Positions 27,103 through 36,786 of a stretch of 64,000 bases of DNA are shown in pieces. Every line of letters begins with the position of its first letter. The first letter of the stretch is position 1. Origin of the DNA: CAVPTL01 sp963729195. GTDB lineage: Bacteria > Actinomycetota > Thermoleophilia > Gaiellales > JAICJC01. The notes under the pieces were generated by a model. The model was given only the letters and a program-made list of their open reading frames with translations. It did not search any database and had not been told where the DNA came from. The stretch is taken from positions 372,001-436,000 of the forward strand of contig CAVSNF010000019.1 in assembly GCA_963729195.1 (NCBI GenBank), given 5' to 3'. A program made the translations under genes and the position numbers.

Positions 27103-27492
27103 TCAGGCGGTGGTGAGCGCTTCGACCTCGATCTCAACCACGAACTCGGGGGCGATCAGGGCCGAGATTCCGACCATCGTCGACACCGGCCGGATGTCAG
27201 CGAAGTACTCGTTGTGGGCACGTCCCGCGCCCTCGTGGTTGGCGTCCAGGTCGACCACGTAGATCCGCGTTCTGACGACATCGGCGAGCGAGCTTCCCAC
27301 CGCTTCCAGCGCGGCGCGGATGCGCTCGAGTGCGGCCACCGATTGCGCGTAAGACCCGGCCGGCGGGCGTCCATCGGCTCCCATGCCGAGCGTCCCGGCG
27401 ACGTGTACATGCGGGCCGACACGCACCGCGCGGTCGTATCCGACGCGGGCCTCGAACTCGGTGTGGGTGGAGTGATGGACGCGCTCGGCCAT
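27103..27492 (-). CDS. Rid (YjgF/YER057c/UK114) family protein
   Basis: 129 residues from ATG 27492 (GTG 27501 adds three). The fold is the trimeric chorismate-mutase-like Rid barrel: VRVGPHVHVAGTLGM at the start, VVRTRIYVVDLDANHEG in the middle and FVVEIEVEALTTA at the end. In RidA an arginine in a PARS-type motif binds the imine/enamine substrate; by eye the matching segment here is RPVSTMVGI, so that Arg seems to be replaced by Ser. It is therefore probably one of the Rid subgroups without classical imine deaminase activity. TACGGT upstream may be its -10 box. Confidence 0.88.
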   Translation of the reverse strand: MAERVHHSTHTEFEARVGYDRAVRVGPHVHVAGTLGMGADGRPPAGSYAQSVAALERIRAALEAVGSSLADVVRTRIYVVDLDANHEGAGRAHNEYFADIRPVSTMVGISALIAPEFVVEIEVEALTTA

Positions 27493-27774
27493 GGCGTTCA
27501 CCGTACCGTAACCTCCGCATACCCAACCTTCATGTGGTGTTTACGATTTCCTAACGCCGAGGGTCAAGGATTTGCGCCACCCGGCGACGGGTCCGCTCCT
27601 CATATGACTGCAAACCTTGCCATCCTCACGGCGTCTCGTGGTCGGCTCCTGGCTGATCGTGCTGATGCCGTTGCTGCTGCTCTTCCGCGTCTGAGCCCAC
27701 ACGTGCCTATCCTTCGCGGGAGGGAACGTGATCGCTCACCGGTCCGAGTGACCGCGACGCTTTGGGGGGATGAC

Positions 27775-28684
27775 GTGCAGCTCGATGGAATTCACCACAT
27801 CACCGCGGTGACGGGAAACGCGCCGGGGAACCTGGATTTCTATACGCGCGTGCTGGGCCTGCGGCTGGTCAAGAAGACCGTCAATCAGGACGACCCCACC
27901 GTGTACCACCTGTTCTACGCCGACGATGCCGGCAGTCCCGGCGCCGACCTGACCTTCTTCGAGTATCCCGGCGCCGGCCGCGGCCGGGCGGGTGCGGGCA
28001 TGGTGCACCGGATCAGCATCCGTGTCGGCTCCTCCGAGGCACTCGACTTCTGGGCCGAGCGGCTGGCGGCGGAGGGCGTCGCGACCGAACGAGACGGCGA
28101 TCGCCTGCGGTTCTCCGACCCCGAGGGCATCGGGCTCGAGCTGGTGGTCACCGACGGCCGCGACCCGGCGTTGACCGCCGCCCGCGACGACATTCCCCCG
28201 GAGATGGCGCTGCAGGGGTTCGACGGCGTGCGCGTGTACGGCACCGATGCCGGAGCGCAGCCGGCGACTGATGGACGCACTGGGATTCACGGAGCGCGAC
28301 GGCGGCGGCTTCGAGCTGCGGGGGCCGCATCGCGGTGCGACATATGACATCGACGTCACCACCGAGGCCGGGATTCCCGGAGCCGGCACCGTTCACCACG
28401 TCGCGTTCTCCTCGACCATGGAGGATCACGAGGCATGGCGGGAGCGGGCGCATGCGGGCGGCGCGCATCCCACCCCGGTGATCGATCGCTTCTACTTCCG
28501 CTCGATCTATTTCCGCGAGCCGGGCGGGGTGCTGTTCGAGATCGCCACCATGGGGCCGGGATTCGCCACCGATGAGCCGGCCGAGCATCTCGGCGAGGCG
28601 CTGTCGCTGCCACCCGACTTCGAACATCTGCGGGATCGTCTGGAGCAGGTGCTGACTCCCCTGGGCCAGCCGGCCGCGCACTGA
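27775..28684 (+). CDS. Ring-cleaving dioxygenase of the VOC/glyoxalase superfamily, MhqO-like (frameshifted)
   Basis: About 302 residues in two VOC modules. The first begins LDGIHHITAVTGNAPGNLDFYTRVLGLRLVKKTVNQDDP-type sequence, which is highly characteristic of the MhqO/quinol dioxygenase group; metal ligands are His in GIHHITAV and Glu/His further on. An extra base near 28255 leads to the second module with GTVHHVAFSS and YFREPGGVLFEIAT, again supplying His and Glu. GTG 27775 follows the purine-rich site GGGGGGA at 27764-27770. The family opens hydroquinone-type rings and often protects against quinones; the substrate is not known here. Confidence 0.88.
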
Positions 28685-28686
28685 GC

Positions 28687-29574
28687 TTGGCCTCGGTGGT
28701 TGGGCGGTTCGCGCCCAGTCCCAGCGGCGCGATGCACCTCGGGAACGCCCGCACGGCGCTGCTCGCCTGGCTCGATGCCAGGTCGCGCAACGGCGTCGAT
28801 GCTGCTGCGCATCGAGGATCTCGACCGGCACCGCTGCCGGCCCGAATACGCCGAGCTGCTGCGACAGCGATCTGCGCTGGCTGGGGCTGGACTGGGACGC
28901 CGAGATGACGCCCGCAGTCCGACCGCGACGACGCCTACCGGCAGGCGGTCGACCGGCTGGCGCAGCAAGGGGTGGTGTACGAGTGCTTCTGCTCGCGCCG
29001 CGAGCTGGACGCCCAGTCGGCGCCGCACGGCCCCGACGGTGAGCGCCGCTACCCCGGCACGTGCGCCCACCTGACCCTCGAGGAGCGCAGCCGAGCGGGC
29101 CGGCACCCGGGCGCCGGCGCTGAGAGTGCGGATGCCCGCGGACGGCGATCGAGGTGACCGACCGTGTCCAGGGGCCGATCCGCCAGCGGGTGGATCGCGA
29201 CGTCGGGCGACGTTCTCGTGCGGCGGTCTGACGGGCTGTTTGCCTATCAGCTGGCGGTGGTCGTCGACGATGCCGCCGACGGCGTCACCGACGTCGTCCG
29301 TGGTGCCGACCTGGCCTGGTCAACGCCCCGGCAGATGGTGCTGGGCGGGCTGCTCGATCTCCCGCGACCCGACCTACGCGCACGTTCCGCTGATGCTCGG
29401 CGGCGACGGTCAACGGCTGGCCAAGCGAAACGGCGCTGCGATGCGAGATCGCCGAGCTCGCGCGGCTGCGCGGCGGCGCACGCCGGCTCGAGGTCGTCGG
29501 TGCGACTGGCGCATCCAGCTGGGGTGATCGGACGCGTGCGCACGGCCAGGTGCGATTCCCGGAGCCGATACTGA
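28687..29574 (+). pseudogene. gluQ: Glutamyl-Q tRNA(Asp) synthetase-like gene, heavily frameshifted
   Basis: A truncated relative of GltX lacking the anticodon-binding domain, the hallmark of GluQRS, which attaches Glu to the queuosine of tRNA-Asp. Pieces in order across at least six frames: GRFAPSPSGAMHLGNARTALLAW, LLRIEDLDRHRCRPEYAELL, LGLDWDAEM, VYECFCSRRELDAQSAP, DGLFAYQLAVVVDDAADGVTDVVRGADLAWSTPRQ (split over fragments), and YAHVPLMLGGDGQRLAKRNGA with the KMSKS-type lysine. All core motifs survive, so this may be sequence error; the density of breaks leaves decay possible. The exact end is uncertain (29574 or a little beyond). Confidence 0.7.
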
Positions 29575-29617
29575 TCGGACCGGCTTCACCCTGGACCCGG
29601 CAAACGTTGCGTATCGC

Positions 29618-30746
29618 TCAGGCGTAGTCGCCGTCGCGGCCGCGGGTGGTCCCCATCAGCGCGATCGCCGAGGCGATGGCAAACAGCAGCACCACCTGCG
29701 CCAGCCAGATCGAATGCCTGGGTGCCGGCCACGACGAGGTAGTGGGACGGGCTCACCACCCACACCCGGTCGGGTGTGATGAACCAGCTGGCGGCGAACA
29801 CGACGTACAGCCACACCAGGTTCACGCGCACCACCAGCAGCGCCAGGAACACCAGCAGGAAGTATTGGCTCCAGACGATCGGCGAGCTGCCCACGCCGAC
29901 GATCACGGCCACCGCGAACACGGTGCGATCGGATTCCTCGCCGCCGCCCCGCCGGCGGGCGAGGATTCCGGCGGCGAGCAGGATGGCGATCCCGAGCACG
30001 GCGACGATCACGGTCGCGACGCCCAGCGAGAGCCGCAGGTCGGCGATCAGGCGCACCGTCGAGAGGCTCTTTCGGGCCTCGGCCTGCGACAGATCATGAA
30101 GCATCGACGCATAGGTCGAGAACGAGTGCAACGAGCGTCCGCCGGCGGCGACCCACAGCCCCAGGGCGACCGCCACCGTGACCGCGGCCGCACGCAGCCG
30201 CCCGGTCAGCAGCATGAACAGCAGCACCGGGGCGACCACCGGCTTCAGCACGATCGCACACCCCAGCACCGCCCCCGACTCGGCCGGTCGATCGCGCAGC
30301 CGCCACACCAGCGCGAGCAGCAGAAACAGCAGCGGCTCGACCGTTCCGAGCGTCAGCGATCGCAGCGTGAAGGCCGACAGCGCGACGGGGGCGGCCACGC
30401 TGAGCCGGCGCACGCCCAGCAGCAGCAGGCCGGCGGCCAGAGCGCCGGCGCAGGCGAAGTCGTACACGATCCGAGGATGATCGAGCGTCGAGATCGGCGC
30501 GAACAGGTACGCCGCTGGCAGCGGGTAGACGAAGGCGCTGCCGGATTCGAGCTTGGACACGGTCACGGCGTACGGATGGTGGCCGTGCAACACCGCCTGG
30601 CCGGCCGCCAGGAAGATCCTCAGGTCAAACGCGTCCTTGGGAAGGATCCACAGCGCCACCGCGGCGGCCACCACACAGGGAACGGCGACGATCGCGCAAC
30701 GGACGAACGGCCGGCTGCGGTACGACATGCGGCGGGATTCTCGCAT
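29618..30746 (-). CDS. Polyprenyl-phosphate-sugar-dependent glycosyltransferase, GT87/DUF2029 type (frameshifted near end)
   Basis: About 375 residues with ten or more membrane helices. The early extracytoplasmic loop DAFDLRIFLAAGQAVLHGHHPY, with its acidic residue after the first helix, and the motif YPLPAAYLFAP, are typical of GT87 mannosyltransferase-like proteins, which use lipid-linked mannose outside the membrane. An extra base near 29720 shifts the last helix; the corrected end is RGRDGDYA at 29618. ATG 30728 is an alternative start. It is divergent from another large membrane protein gene with 28 bases between starts, so the two may share a task in envelope glycans. Confidence 0.8.
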
Positions 30747-30774
30747 ACAGGCCGCGTATCATCCGCGCGGCCAC

Positions 30775-32976
30775 GTGAGCGAGTCGACTTCTGATCAGAT
30801 TGCCACCCGGTCGCTCCCGGCCGGGTTCGCGTTTCCCTCGCCGGTCGAGGCGGCGTGGCGCATCACCTGCCTGGTGATCGCGGTGCTCGTCTGCCGTCTG
30901 TGCGCGGCGCTCTCGATGCAGCTGGGTCTGTGTGTCGCCACTGCCGTTGCGCTGGCCCTCCCGGGGCTCGCGCTTGGCACAGATCTGCGGGATTGCGCCG
31001 ACGGCTCGACGCGGTTGAGATGCTGGGGGTGATTCCGATCACCGGGTTGGCCGCGTGGTCGCTGCCGCTGGCCCTGGCGATGCTTGTGCACGCGCCGTTC
31101 GAGTGGGTTTTGGTGCTGGTGCTGGTGGCATCGACACTGGTCATCCGGTGGGACCTGCGGGCGCTCGTGCGGCACCCGCCACGCGAGCCGCTGGCGGTGC
31201 TCATCGGGTGCGGCCCTGGTGGCGCTTGTGTCGGCTCAGTGGCAGCCGGCGCTTACCGGTGACGCTCTCTACCACGCGGGCGTGATTCGCCGCATGATCG
31301 CGCTTGACGGCCTCAGTCTGGATGGGCTTTCGGTGTACTGGCACGGCCATCCCCATGCCGGGTACGCCTTCCCGCTCCTGCATGCCACGCAGGCGGCGGC
31401 GATCCGACTGCTGGGCGTCGACGCGTCGGTTGCCTACACCAACTTGACTCCGGCGTTTGCCTTCTTCGTGCCGGTGGCCGTGTACGGGGCCGGGCGGGCG
31501 CTGGCCAACCGGCCGGTGGCGGCCGCCGCGGCCGTGTTCGCGAGCTGGGACATCCTCACGCGGATCATTGCCGGGCTGGTCAAACAGCCGCCGTTCTTCA
31601 CCTTCACGGTGCTGTTCCCCGCCATCATCATCCTGCTCGCCATGGGCTACCGCCATCGGCAGCAGCGGATCTGGTGGTGGTGGACGGTGATCGCCGCCGC
31701 CGAGGTGGCGGTGCTTCACCCCACCTACAGCGTGGTGCTGGCGCCAATGCTGATCGCGGTTGCGCTGCTGTGGCCGCGGGCGTGGCCGATGGTCGCCGGG
31801 GCGGCGGTCGTGACGATCGCGATCGATGCCTGGATCTACTTGGTGGCGATCCACGGCGGGGATCGGACCGTCGCCTACCCCGGCACTCCCGATCAGTTCA
31901 TCAGCCTCGACGGACACTCGCTGGCAAGCTCGGGCCAGGTGATCCTCGCCCATCGAGTGGAGCTTCTGCCGGCCCTGCTGGCGGCCGTCGTGATCCTGTT
32001 CCGAGCGCGTTCCAGCCGGCATCTCGCGGCTGCGCTGATGGCCGCGATGATGGCCCTGGTCGCAGATCCCGGGAGTCTGGCGCGGTGCTGACTGCGGGGA
32101 TCGCCGGGGGCCAGGTGGAGCGGTTCTGGAACGCACTTCCCTGGATGTACCTGTCCGCGATCGTGGTGGCGGCGACCGTCGGGTGGCTGCACTCACGCCG
32201 TGCGTTGGTGCTTTCGGCGATCGTGATCGCACTGGGCTCGGTGGCACTCGAGCACGCCGGGTGGCTGTGGGGGGCGGCGGGGCCGCGAGCGGCCGGGTGG
32301 CCTCCTCGGTTCCTGCATCACGCCGTGTGGGTGCTGACGGTGCCCGATCTGCTGACAGTGACGCTTGCCATCGCGGGCGTTGTCGGATTGGCGGTGCGTG
32401 CCTTTGACCGCGATCGCAGCTTACGGGCTCCCCCGGCGCCGCCGGCCATGGCACCCGTGGCCCTGTTGCTGCTGGCGGTGATGACAGGCCCACTGGTGCG
32501 CGACCTCCCTCGCATCTCGAGCACGATTCGCCACGGATCGGCCGAGCAGGGACCGGCGAACCTGATCTCGCCAGGTGCGGTCTCCTATCTCAATCACCAC
32601 ACCCGCACGCCGTTTCCGGTCGTGCTTGCTCCCTGGGACGGACCGGCCGACGGGCTCGCCTACCAGATCGTGGGCAAGTCGAATGTCTACACGGTGGCGC
32701 TGAACGAGCCGCATACACGGGCCACGCCGCGCGACCACCCAACCCAGCGCCGGGCCGAGGTCACGACCTTCTTCGCGCCGGGTACGTCCGAGCAGGTTCG
32801 GCAGGCGATTCTGCACAATCAGAACGTCGACTACGTCGTCTTCGACGAGCGCTCCGGATCGCCCGAGCGTGCTGGCGCAACTGCGAGCCGACCCGACGCT
32901 CAGCGAGGTGTACTCCGATCCCGCCGACACACCACCTCAGTACGGTCGCGTGGTGATCTTCGAACGCGAGCGGTAG
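30775..32976 (+). CDS. Large polytopic membrane protein, glycosyltransferase-like (frameshifted)
   Basis: About 730 residues with at least twelve membrane helices over five frames. The extracytoplasmic loop after the early helices reads LTGDALYHAGVIRRMIALDGL, resembling the D/E-containing first loop of GT-C enzymes, with GHPHAGYAFPLLHATQ following. The C-terminal third is soluble (LISPGAVSYLNHHTRTPFPVVLAPWDGPA onward), ending YGRVVIFERER at 32976. This layout resembles DUF6541/PMT-like proteins of Actinobacteria, but I cannot name a family firmly. GTG 30775 follows TATCAT at 30757-30762. The break points are near 31005, 31200, 32085 and 32868. Confidence 0.65.
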
Positions 32977-32981
32977 CGGCG

Positions 32982-33875
32982 TCATTCCCGCACGGTGGCG
33001 GCCGGCATCAGGTTGCCCATCGAGACACCGGCGATGATCACGCAGCCTCCCACGGCTTGGAGGAGCGAGATGCTTTCACCCAGGATCGCCGCGGCCACCA
33101 GGACGCCCACGAACGGCTGGAGATACATGTACAGCGTCGCGCGAGACGCGCCGATTGAGCGCAGTCCACGGAAGTACAAGATGTTGGTTACGATCAAGGC
33201 GAAGAACATGGAATAACACCACGCCGCAATCGATTTCGGCCCAAGGTCACTCCAGTCCTGCGACAGTGTTTCCGGGAGTGCGAAGGGGATCAGCATGATT
33301 CCGCCCCAAACGATCATGGTGGAGCTGATGCGCGACGCCGAGTAGTGCTTGAACAGGGGTCGCAGCATCACTGCGTAGGCGGCCCAGGTGAGCGCCCCGC
33401 CGATCGCCAGCAGGTCTCCCGCGAAGCTGGCGCCGCTCACCTCGGCTCCGCCGATCACCACCAGCACCACGCCAATCAGCGACACCGCCAGCGAGAGCCA
33501 GTGCCGCGCCTGCACGTGCTCATGACCGGCCACCATCGCAAAGAAGGCGGCCAGCGCGGGTGATGCGGTCATGATCAGCACCACGTTTCCGGCGGTGGTG
33601 TGGTCGGTGGCGGTGGTGAAGAACAGCTGGTTGGCGGTGATGCCGACGGCCGCGCAGCCGAGCAGCATCGGAATATGGGCGCGGGCGATCCGTGGTGGCC
33701 CCTCGTGACGGCGCACCAGCGCCGAGCAGATCACACCGGCGAAGAGGAACCGCGTGACCGAGAACGCCAGTGGATTCCACGCCCCGTATGCGAACTTCGA
33801 GATCGCGTAGTTGGCACCCCAGAGGAGGTTGGCGGCGATGAGCATGGCGTCGGCGCTCTGCGCTCGTCGAGGCAT
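32982..33875 (-). CDS. EamA-family (DMT superfamily) transporter
   Basis: 297 residues, intact, ten predicted helices in two EamA repeats (LLWGANYAISKFAYG and, in the second half, GALTWAAYAVMLRPL). Members export amino acids or other metabolites by proton exchange; the substrate is unknown. The second repeat ends with the usual LGESISLLQAVGGCVIIAGV. ATG 33875 is preceded at 6 bases by TAGCGT on the same strand, so the transcript is probably leaderless. It converges on the large membrane protein gene with a 5-base gap. Confidence 0.92.
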   Translation of the reverse strand: MPRRAQSADAMLIAANLLWGANYAISKFAYGAWNPLAFSVTRFLFAGVICSALVRRHEGPPRIARAHIPMLLGCAAVGITANQLFFTTATDHTTAGNVVLIMTASPALAAFFAMVAGHEHVQARHWLSLAVSLIGVVLVVIGGAEVSGASFAGDLLAIGGALTWAAYAVMLRPLFKHYSASRISSTMIVWGGIMLIPFALPETLSQDWSDLGPKSIAAWCYSMFFALIVTNILYFRGLRSIGASRATLYMYLQPFVGVLVAAAILGESISLLQAVGGCVIIAGVSMGNLMPAATVRE

Positions 33876-33881
33876 CGGCCC

Positions 33882-33887
33882 ACGCTA
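33882..33887 (-). promoter_or_regulatory. Probable -10 box (TAGCGT) of the EamA gene
   Basis: On the minus strand TAGCGT ends 6 bases before ATG 33875. It is embedded in the palindrome CGCTATAGCG. The spacing matches other leaderless starts in the window. Confidence 0.45.
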
Positions 33888-33903
33888 TAGCGCGGTTTCG
33901 CTG

Positions 33904-34017
33904 ACACGCGCCGGTGGCGCGTGTGAGGTATCGCGACCGGCGGCCGGGTGGTGCAGTCGCAGAACGGACGGGGCTCCATACCGCCATCCTGCGTGGTGCG
34001 TACCACCGGCCGCCGGT
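33904..34017. repeat. Inverted repeats in the EamA/M20 intergenic region
   Basis: Two dyads lie in the 236-base gap upstream of the EamA gene. ACACGCGCC (33904-33912) and GGCGCGTGT (33916-33924) form a perfect 9-bp hairpin. ACCGGCGGCCGGGTGGT (33936-33952) and ACCACCGGCCGCCGGT (34002-34017) match over 16 bp with one extra G and a 49-base loop. The region from 34050 to 34111 is unusually A+T-rich. Either a terminator/ncRNA structure for the flanking units or operators are possible. Confidence 0.5.
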
Positions 34018-34111
34018 TTCGCAGATGTGCCTACGGCCAGCCACATGCCCATAAGCACAGGGACGACAATAGCCGATCAAAATCACATGAATCATGGTTT
34101 CAAGACGGTTG

Positions 34112-35390
34112 TCACTGTTTTGTGACATTCCCGCTCGCGCGAAGTACCCAAACAGCAAGTGCACGCGCGCAACGTGCGATCTCTTCGAGCTCCACATGCT
34201 CGTCCGGCGCATGGGCGACACGTGGGTCACCGGGGCCATAGAGCACCGTGGGGGTTCCACCCTGGTGAACGAACAGGCGCGCGTCCGACCCGTACGGCAC
34301 TCCCACGAACGGAGGCAGGCGTCCCAGCACGTCGCGGGCGGCTTCGCCCAGCATCCACGGCAGTGGATGGTCGGAGCCAACGGCGCACGACGCAAATCGA
34401 CCACCGGTGATCTCGACCGTCACCGGGTGCCGGGCGAGCCAGTCATCGCCTGCGCAGGCGGTCCCCACAACCGCTACGCAGCTCCGCCTCCGCCTCGGCC
34501 GTGGTCTGGTCGATGCGGACGCCGTAGCGTCCTTCGGCGACGGCCCGGTCGGGCACACTCGACGACCAGTCGCCGGCCCGCAGGCGCCCGATCGACGTGG
34601 GGTAGGGTAGTCCCAGGGCCTTCATGGCACGGTTGGTCTCAGCGCCGTTTCGCTCCGCCTCGTTGAGCTCGAGCGCGTGCAGAACCGGCTCGAGCTTGCT
34701 CAGGGCGGACACGCCCTCCCGGCGAAATGCCGCGTGTGCCGAGCGGCCCACCGCCGTCAGCGTGAACGTGATCGCCCCCGCCTGGGCGGTCACAATTTCC
34801 AGGCGCGTGGGCTCGGTGATGACGGCGGCATCGGCAACCAGTCCAGCCCGAATCGCCGCCAATGCTCCCGCCCCGCCGTCCTCCTCGGCGGGCACAGTCA
34901 CCAGCACCGCCTCGCCGTCCAGCTCGACCTCGGCCTCGCGCAGGGCTCGCATTGCGGCCAGGCCCGCCACGACCCCGCCTTTCATGTCGACGGCACCGCG
35001 GCCGTACAACGCGCCGTCACGGATCTGGGGCGAGAAGGCCGGAGTCGTCCATTGCAGCTCATCGCCGGCGGCGACCACGTCGATGTGTCCGGCGATGATC
35101 ACCCTCCGGCCGGAATCGGCGTTGCCGAGGCGGCCGGCGATGATCGGCAGATTGGTGCGCGGGGCCTCCATGCCGGGGTAGTCAGGGTCGGCAGCGATCA
35201 CGGCCGGGTCGGCATCGTGCCGCTCGACTTCGAGGCCTGCGGTGGTCATGCGTAGGGCGACCTCGGTCTGTACCGCCTGCTCGTCGCCGGTGATGCTCGG
35301 AATCGCCACCAGGGCGGTCAGGTCATCGGTGATGCGGTCGCGATCGACCGCCGCCACGACCGCCAGCTCGGCCGGCGTCAGCCCTTTCAT
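34112..35390 (-). CDS. M20-family metallopeptidase/deacylase, ArgE-DapE type (frameshifted)
   Basis: About 425 residues. Di-zinc amidohydrolase: ligand motifs are IIAGHIDVV (His, Asp), YGRGAVDMKGG (bridging Asp), PAEEDGG (general base Glu and ligand Glu), and a C-terminal His in VAHAPDEHVELEEI. The inserted dimerisation domain lies between (VGRSAHAAFRREGVSAL). An extra base near 34475 separates the last quarter. The family removes acyl groups from amino acids such as acetylornithine or succinyl-diaminopimelate. Its ATG overlaps the stop of the DDAH-like gene, so the two form an operon, which suggests a modified-arginine or ornithine substrate (inference). Confidence 0.88.
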
Positions 35391-36265
35391 CCCCGCAGGA
35401 TCGGCCGGGTCAGACAGGTGGGGCCGCCGCTTCCGTTGACGCCGACCTCAGACGCCGCGAACGTGTGCACGTCGCAGCCGTGCTGGGTCAGGGTGTGCTG
35501 GGTCACGGGGTTGCCCTCGGCCATCACCACCACACCCGGTCGCACTGCGAGCACGTTGCAGCCCAGCGACGGCATCTCCTCCTCGGGAACCGTGACCAAC
35601 GTCACGCCGCGCTCCATCAGGAGGTCGTACAGACCGGCCGGGAGCTGAGGCAGGAACACGACCGCGAGGTCATCCGCCACGGGCGAGATCACCGAGAGCA
35701 GATGCAGGCACTCCGCCGGGCCGGTGGCATACGGCACATCGACAACCAAAGTCTCACTCTCTACTAGAGCCTTAAGCTGATCTGCTCCGGCGCGGTTGGT
35801 ACGAAGCGACCGTCCGATCACGAACAGGTCGGGCGAGAGCCACATGGTGTCACCGCCGTCCACCGTGCCGGGTGCCTCGATCCTGCCGGCGGTGGGGATG
35901 TCATGGGCATTCGCCCACGCCTCAGAGGCAATCTCCTCACCCTGTCGGCCCGGCTTCCCCGAGCGCAGCGGGATCACGCCTGAATCCGATACCAGCATCG
36001 GGTCGAACGTGTACACGGCGTCTCCGGTGGGCCCTTCTCCGCCCAACTCGTGGACGGTCACACCCAGGCCGGTCAGCAGCTCGCACAGGCGGTCGTGTTG
36101 GCGCTGGGCCGCCGCCAGGTCGACCGGGTGGAGGTATCCCAGTCCCGGCTCGTCGAAGGCCCGGCCAAAGGCCGCGTCGGGGCGCTTCACCAAGGCTTCG
36201 TGAAGGACCGCGGTCATGCTCTGGGCCCCGAACCTTCGCGTGATCTGCGTGTGCGGTTGGCTCAT
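35387..36265 (-). CDS. Dimethylarginine dimethylaminohydrolase/arginine deiminase-like amidinohydrolase
   Basis: 292 residues, intact. Guanidine-group hydrolase of the pentein fold. Active-site signatures are EAPGTVDGGDTMW near residue 130 (binding Asp), ECLHLLSVISPV near 187 (His) and GGPTCLTRP at the C terminus (nucleophilic Cys). Members release citrulline from arginine or methylarginines; the long MSQPHTQITRRFGAQSM start with a substrate-binding Arg/Gln segment fits the DDAH side of the family. First gene of a two-gene unit with the M20 hydrolase. TAGTCT ends 8 bases before its ATG. Confidence 0.88.
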   Translation of the reverse strand: MSQPHTQITRRFGAQSMTAVLHEALVKRPDAAFGRAFDEPGLGYLHPVDLAAAQRQHDRLCELLTGLGVTVHELGGEGPTGDAVYTFDPMLVSDSGVIPLRSGKPGRQGEEIASEAWANAHDIPTAGRIEAPGTVDGGDTMWLSPDLFVIGRSLRTNRAGADQLKALVESETLVVDVPYATGPAECLHLLSVISPVADDLAVVFLPQLPAGLYDLLMERGVTLVTVPEEEMPSLGCNVLAVRPGVVVMAEGNPVTQHTLTQHGCDVHTFAASEVGVNGSGGPTCLTRPILRG

Positions 36266-36273
36266 ACCCAGAA

Positions 36274-36493
36274 AGACTAGATGGGTTATTCCGGATTCGC
36301 GCGCACCTGGTCGCTGTCCGCCGGTTGCAGTCTGTAGCTGCAGCCGGCGGATCTTCGCTGCGGCTGCGAACCGTCGCTGGGGTTCGTCCTCGGTCGCACC
36401 CGGGCCTTCCAGGCACGAATGCTCCCTGCGTCCTGCCCCAGCTCGGTTCTCGCTCGCCCAGGCACCCGCGAATCCGGATAAACCATCTAGACT
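36274..36493. promoter_or_regulatory. Mirror-image divergent promoters with long inverted repeat
   Basis: The 236 bases between two divergent genes carry nearly identical promoter segments in opposite orientation. Left arm 36275-36310 and right arm 36458-36492 share CTAGATGG, then a short divergent stretch, then CCGGATTCGCG and CCTGG. Each ends in a -10-like box, TAGTCT (minus strand, 36279-36274) and TAGACT (36488-36493), each 8 bases from its start codon. Between them lies a 14-bp hairpin, TCCGCCGGTTGCAG (36317-36330) with CTGCAGCCGGCGGA (36338-36351). This suggests a shared regulator or a duplicated promoter. Confidence 0.7.
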
Positions 36494-36501
36494 GCCTCCA
36501 C

Positions 36502-36786
36502 ATGAGTGAACAGCACGATTACCGCGCGCAGTACAACGAGGCTATCCGGCGCGCTGTAGCTGGCGAAGTCGGCGTCTATCCCGACTTCGACCGTCACCGT
36601 CAGGAGACCGTCTGGCGGATCCTCTCAGCCGACCGGCAGGCGCTGCTGCGGTTCTGTCAGCGCCAGGGGGTCACCGTCGGCACGATGGACTCGATCAAGA
36701 CGCTGAAGAGCCCAAAGCCGCTGTTGCAGCTGATCGCTCACGGAGACGACGCCGACACGGTTGCCCGGTGGGCGCGGGCCCATTGA
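36502..36786 (+). CDS. Conserved-looking small protein of unknown function
   Basis: 94 residues from ATG 36502, soluble, predicted mostly helical (YRAQYNEAIRRAVAGE and RQETVWRILSADRQALLRF), with one Cys. I do not recognise a family. It is the first gene of a unit followed by a HAD phosphatase (TTGA overlap) and a GST-like protein (GTGA overlap). It starts 8 bases after TAGACT and lacks a ribosome site, so it is probably leaderless. Coupling and codon use argue that it is a real gene. Confidence 0.7.
   Translation: MSEQHDYRAQYNEAIRRAVAGEVGVYPDFDRHRQETVWRILSADRQALLRFCQRQGVTVGTMDSIKTLKSPKPLLQLIAHGDDADTVARWARAH

Noticed and set aside
27617..27694. A 25-codon frame with a hydrophobic end (VVGSWLIVLMPLLLLF)
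   Set aside because: It is short, starts at TTG without a ribosome site and has no coupling to a neighbour. It could be a tiny membrane peptide, but support is too weak to list.
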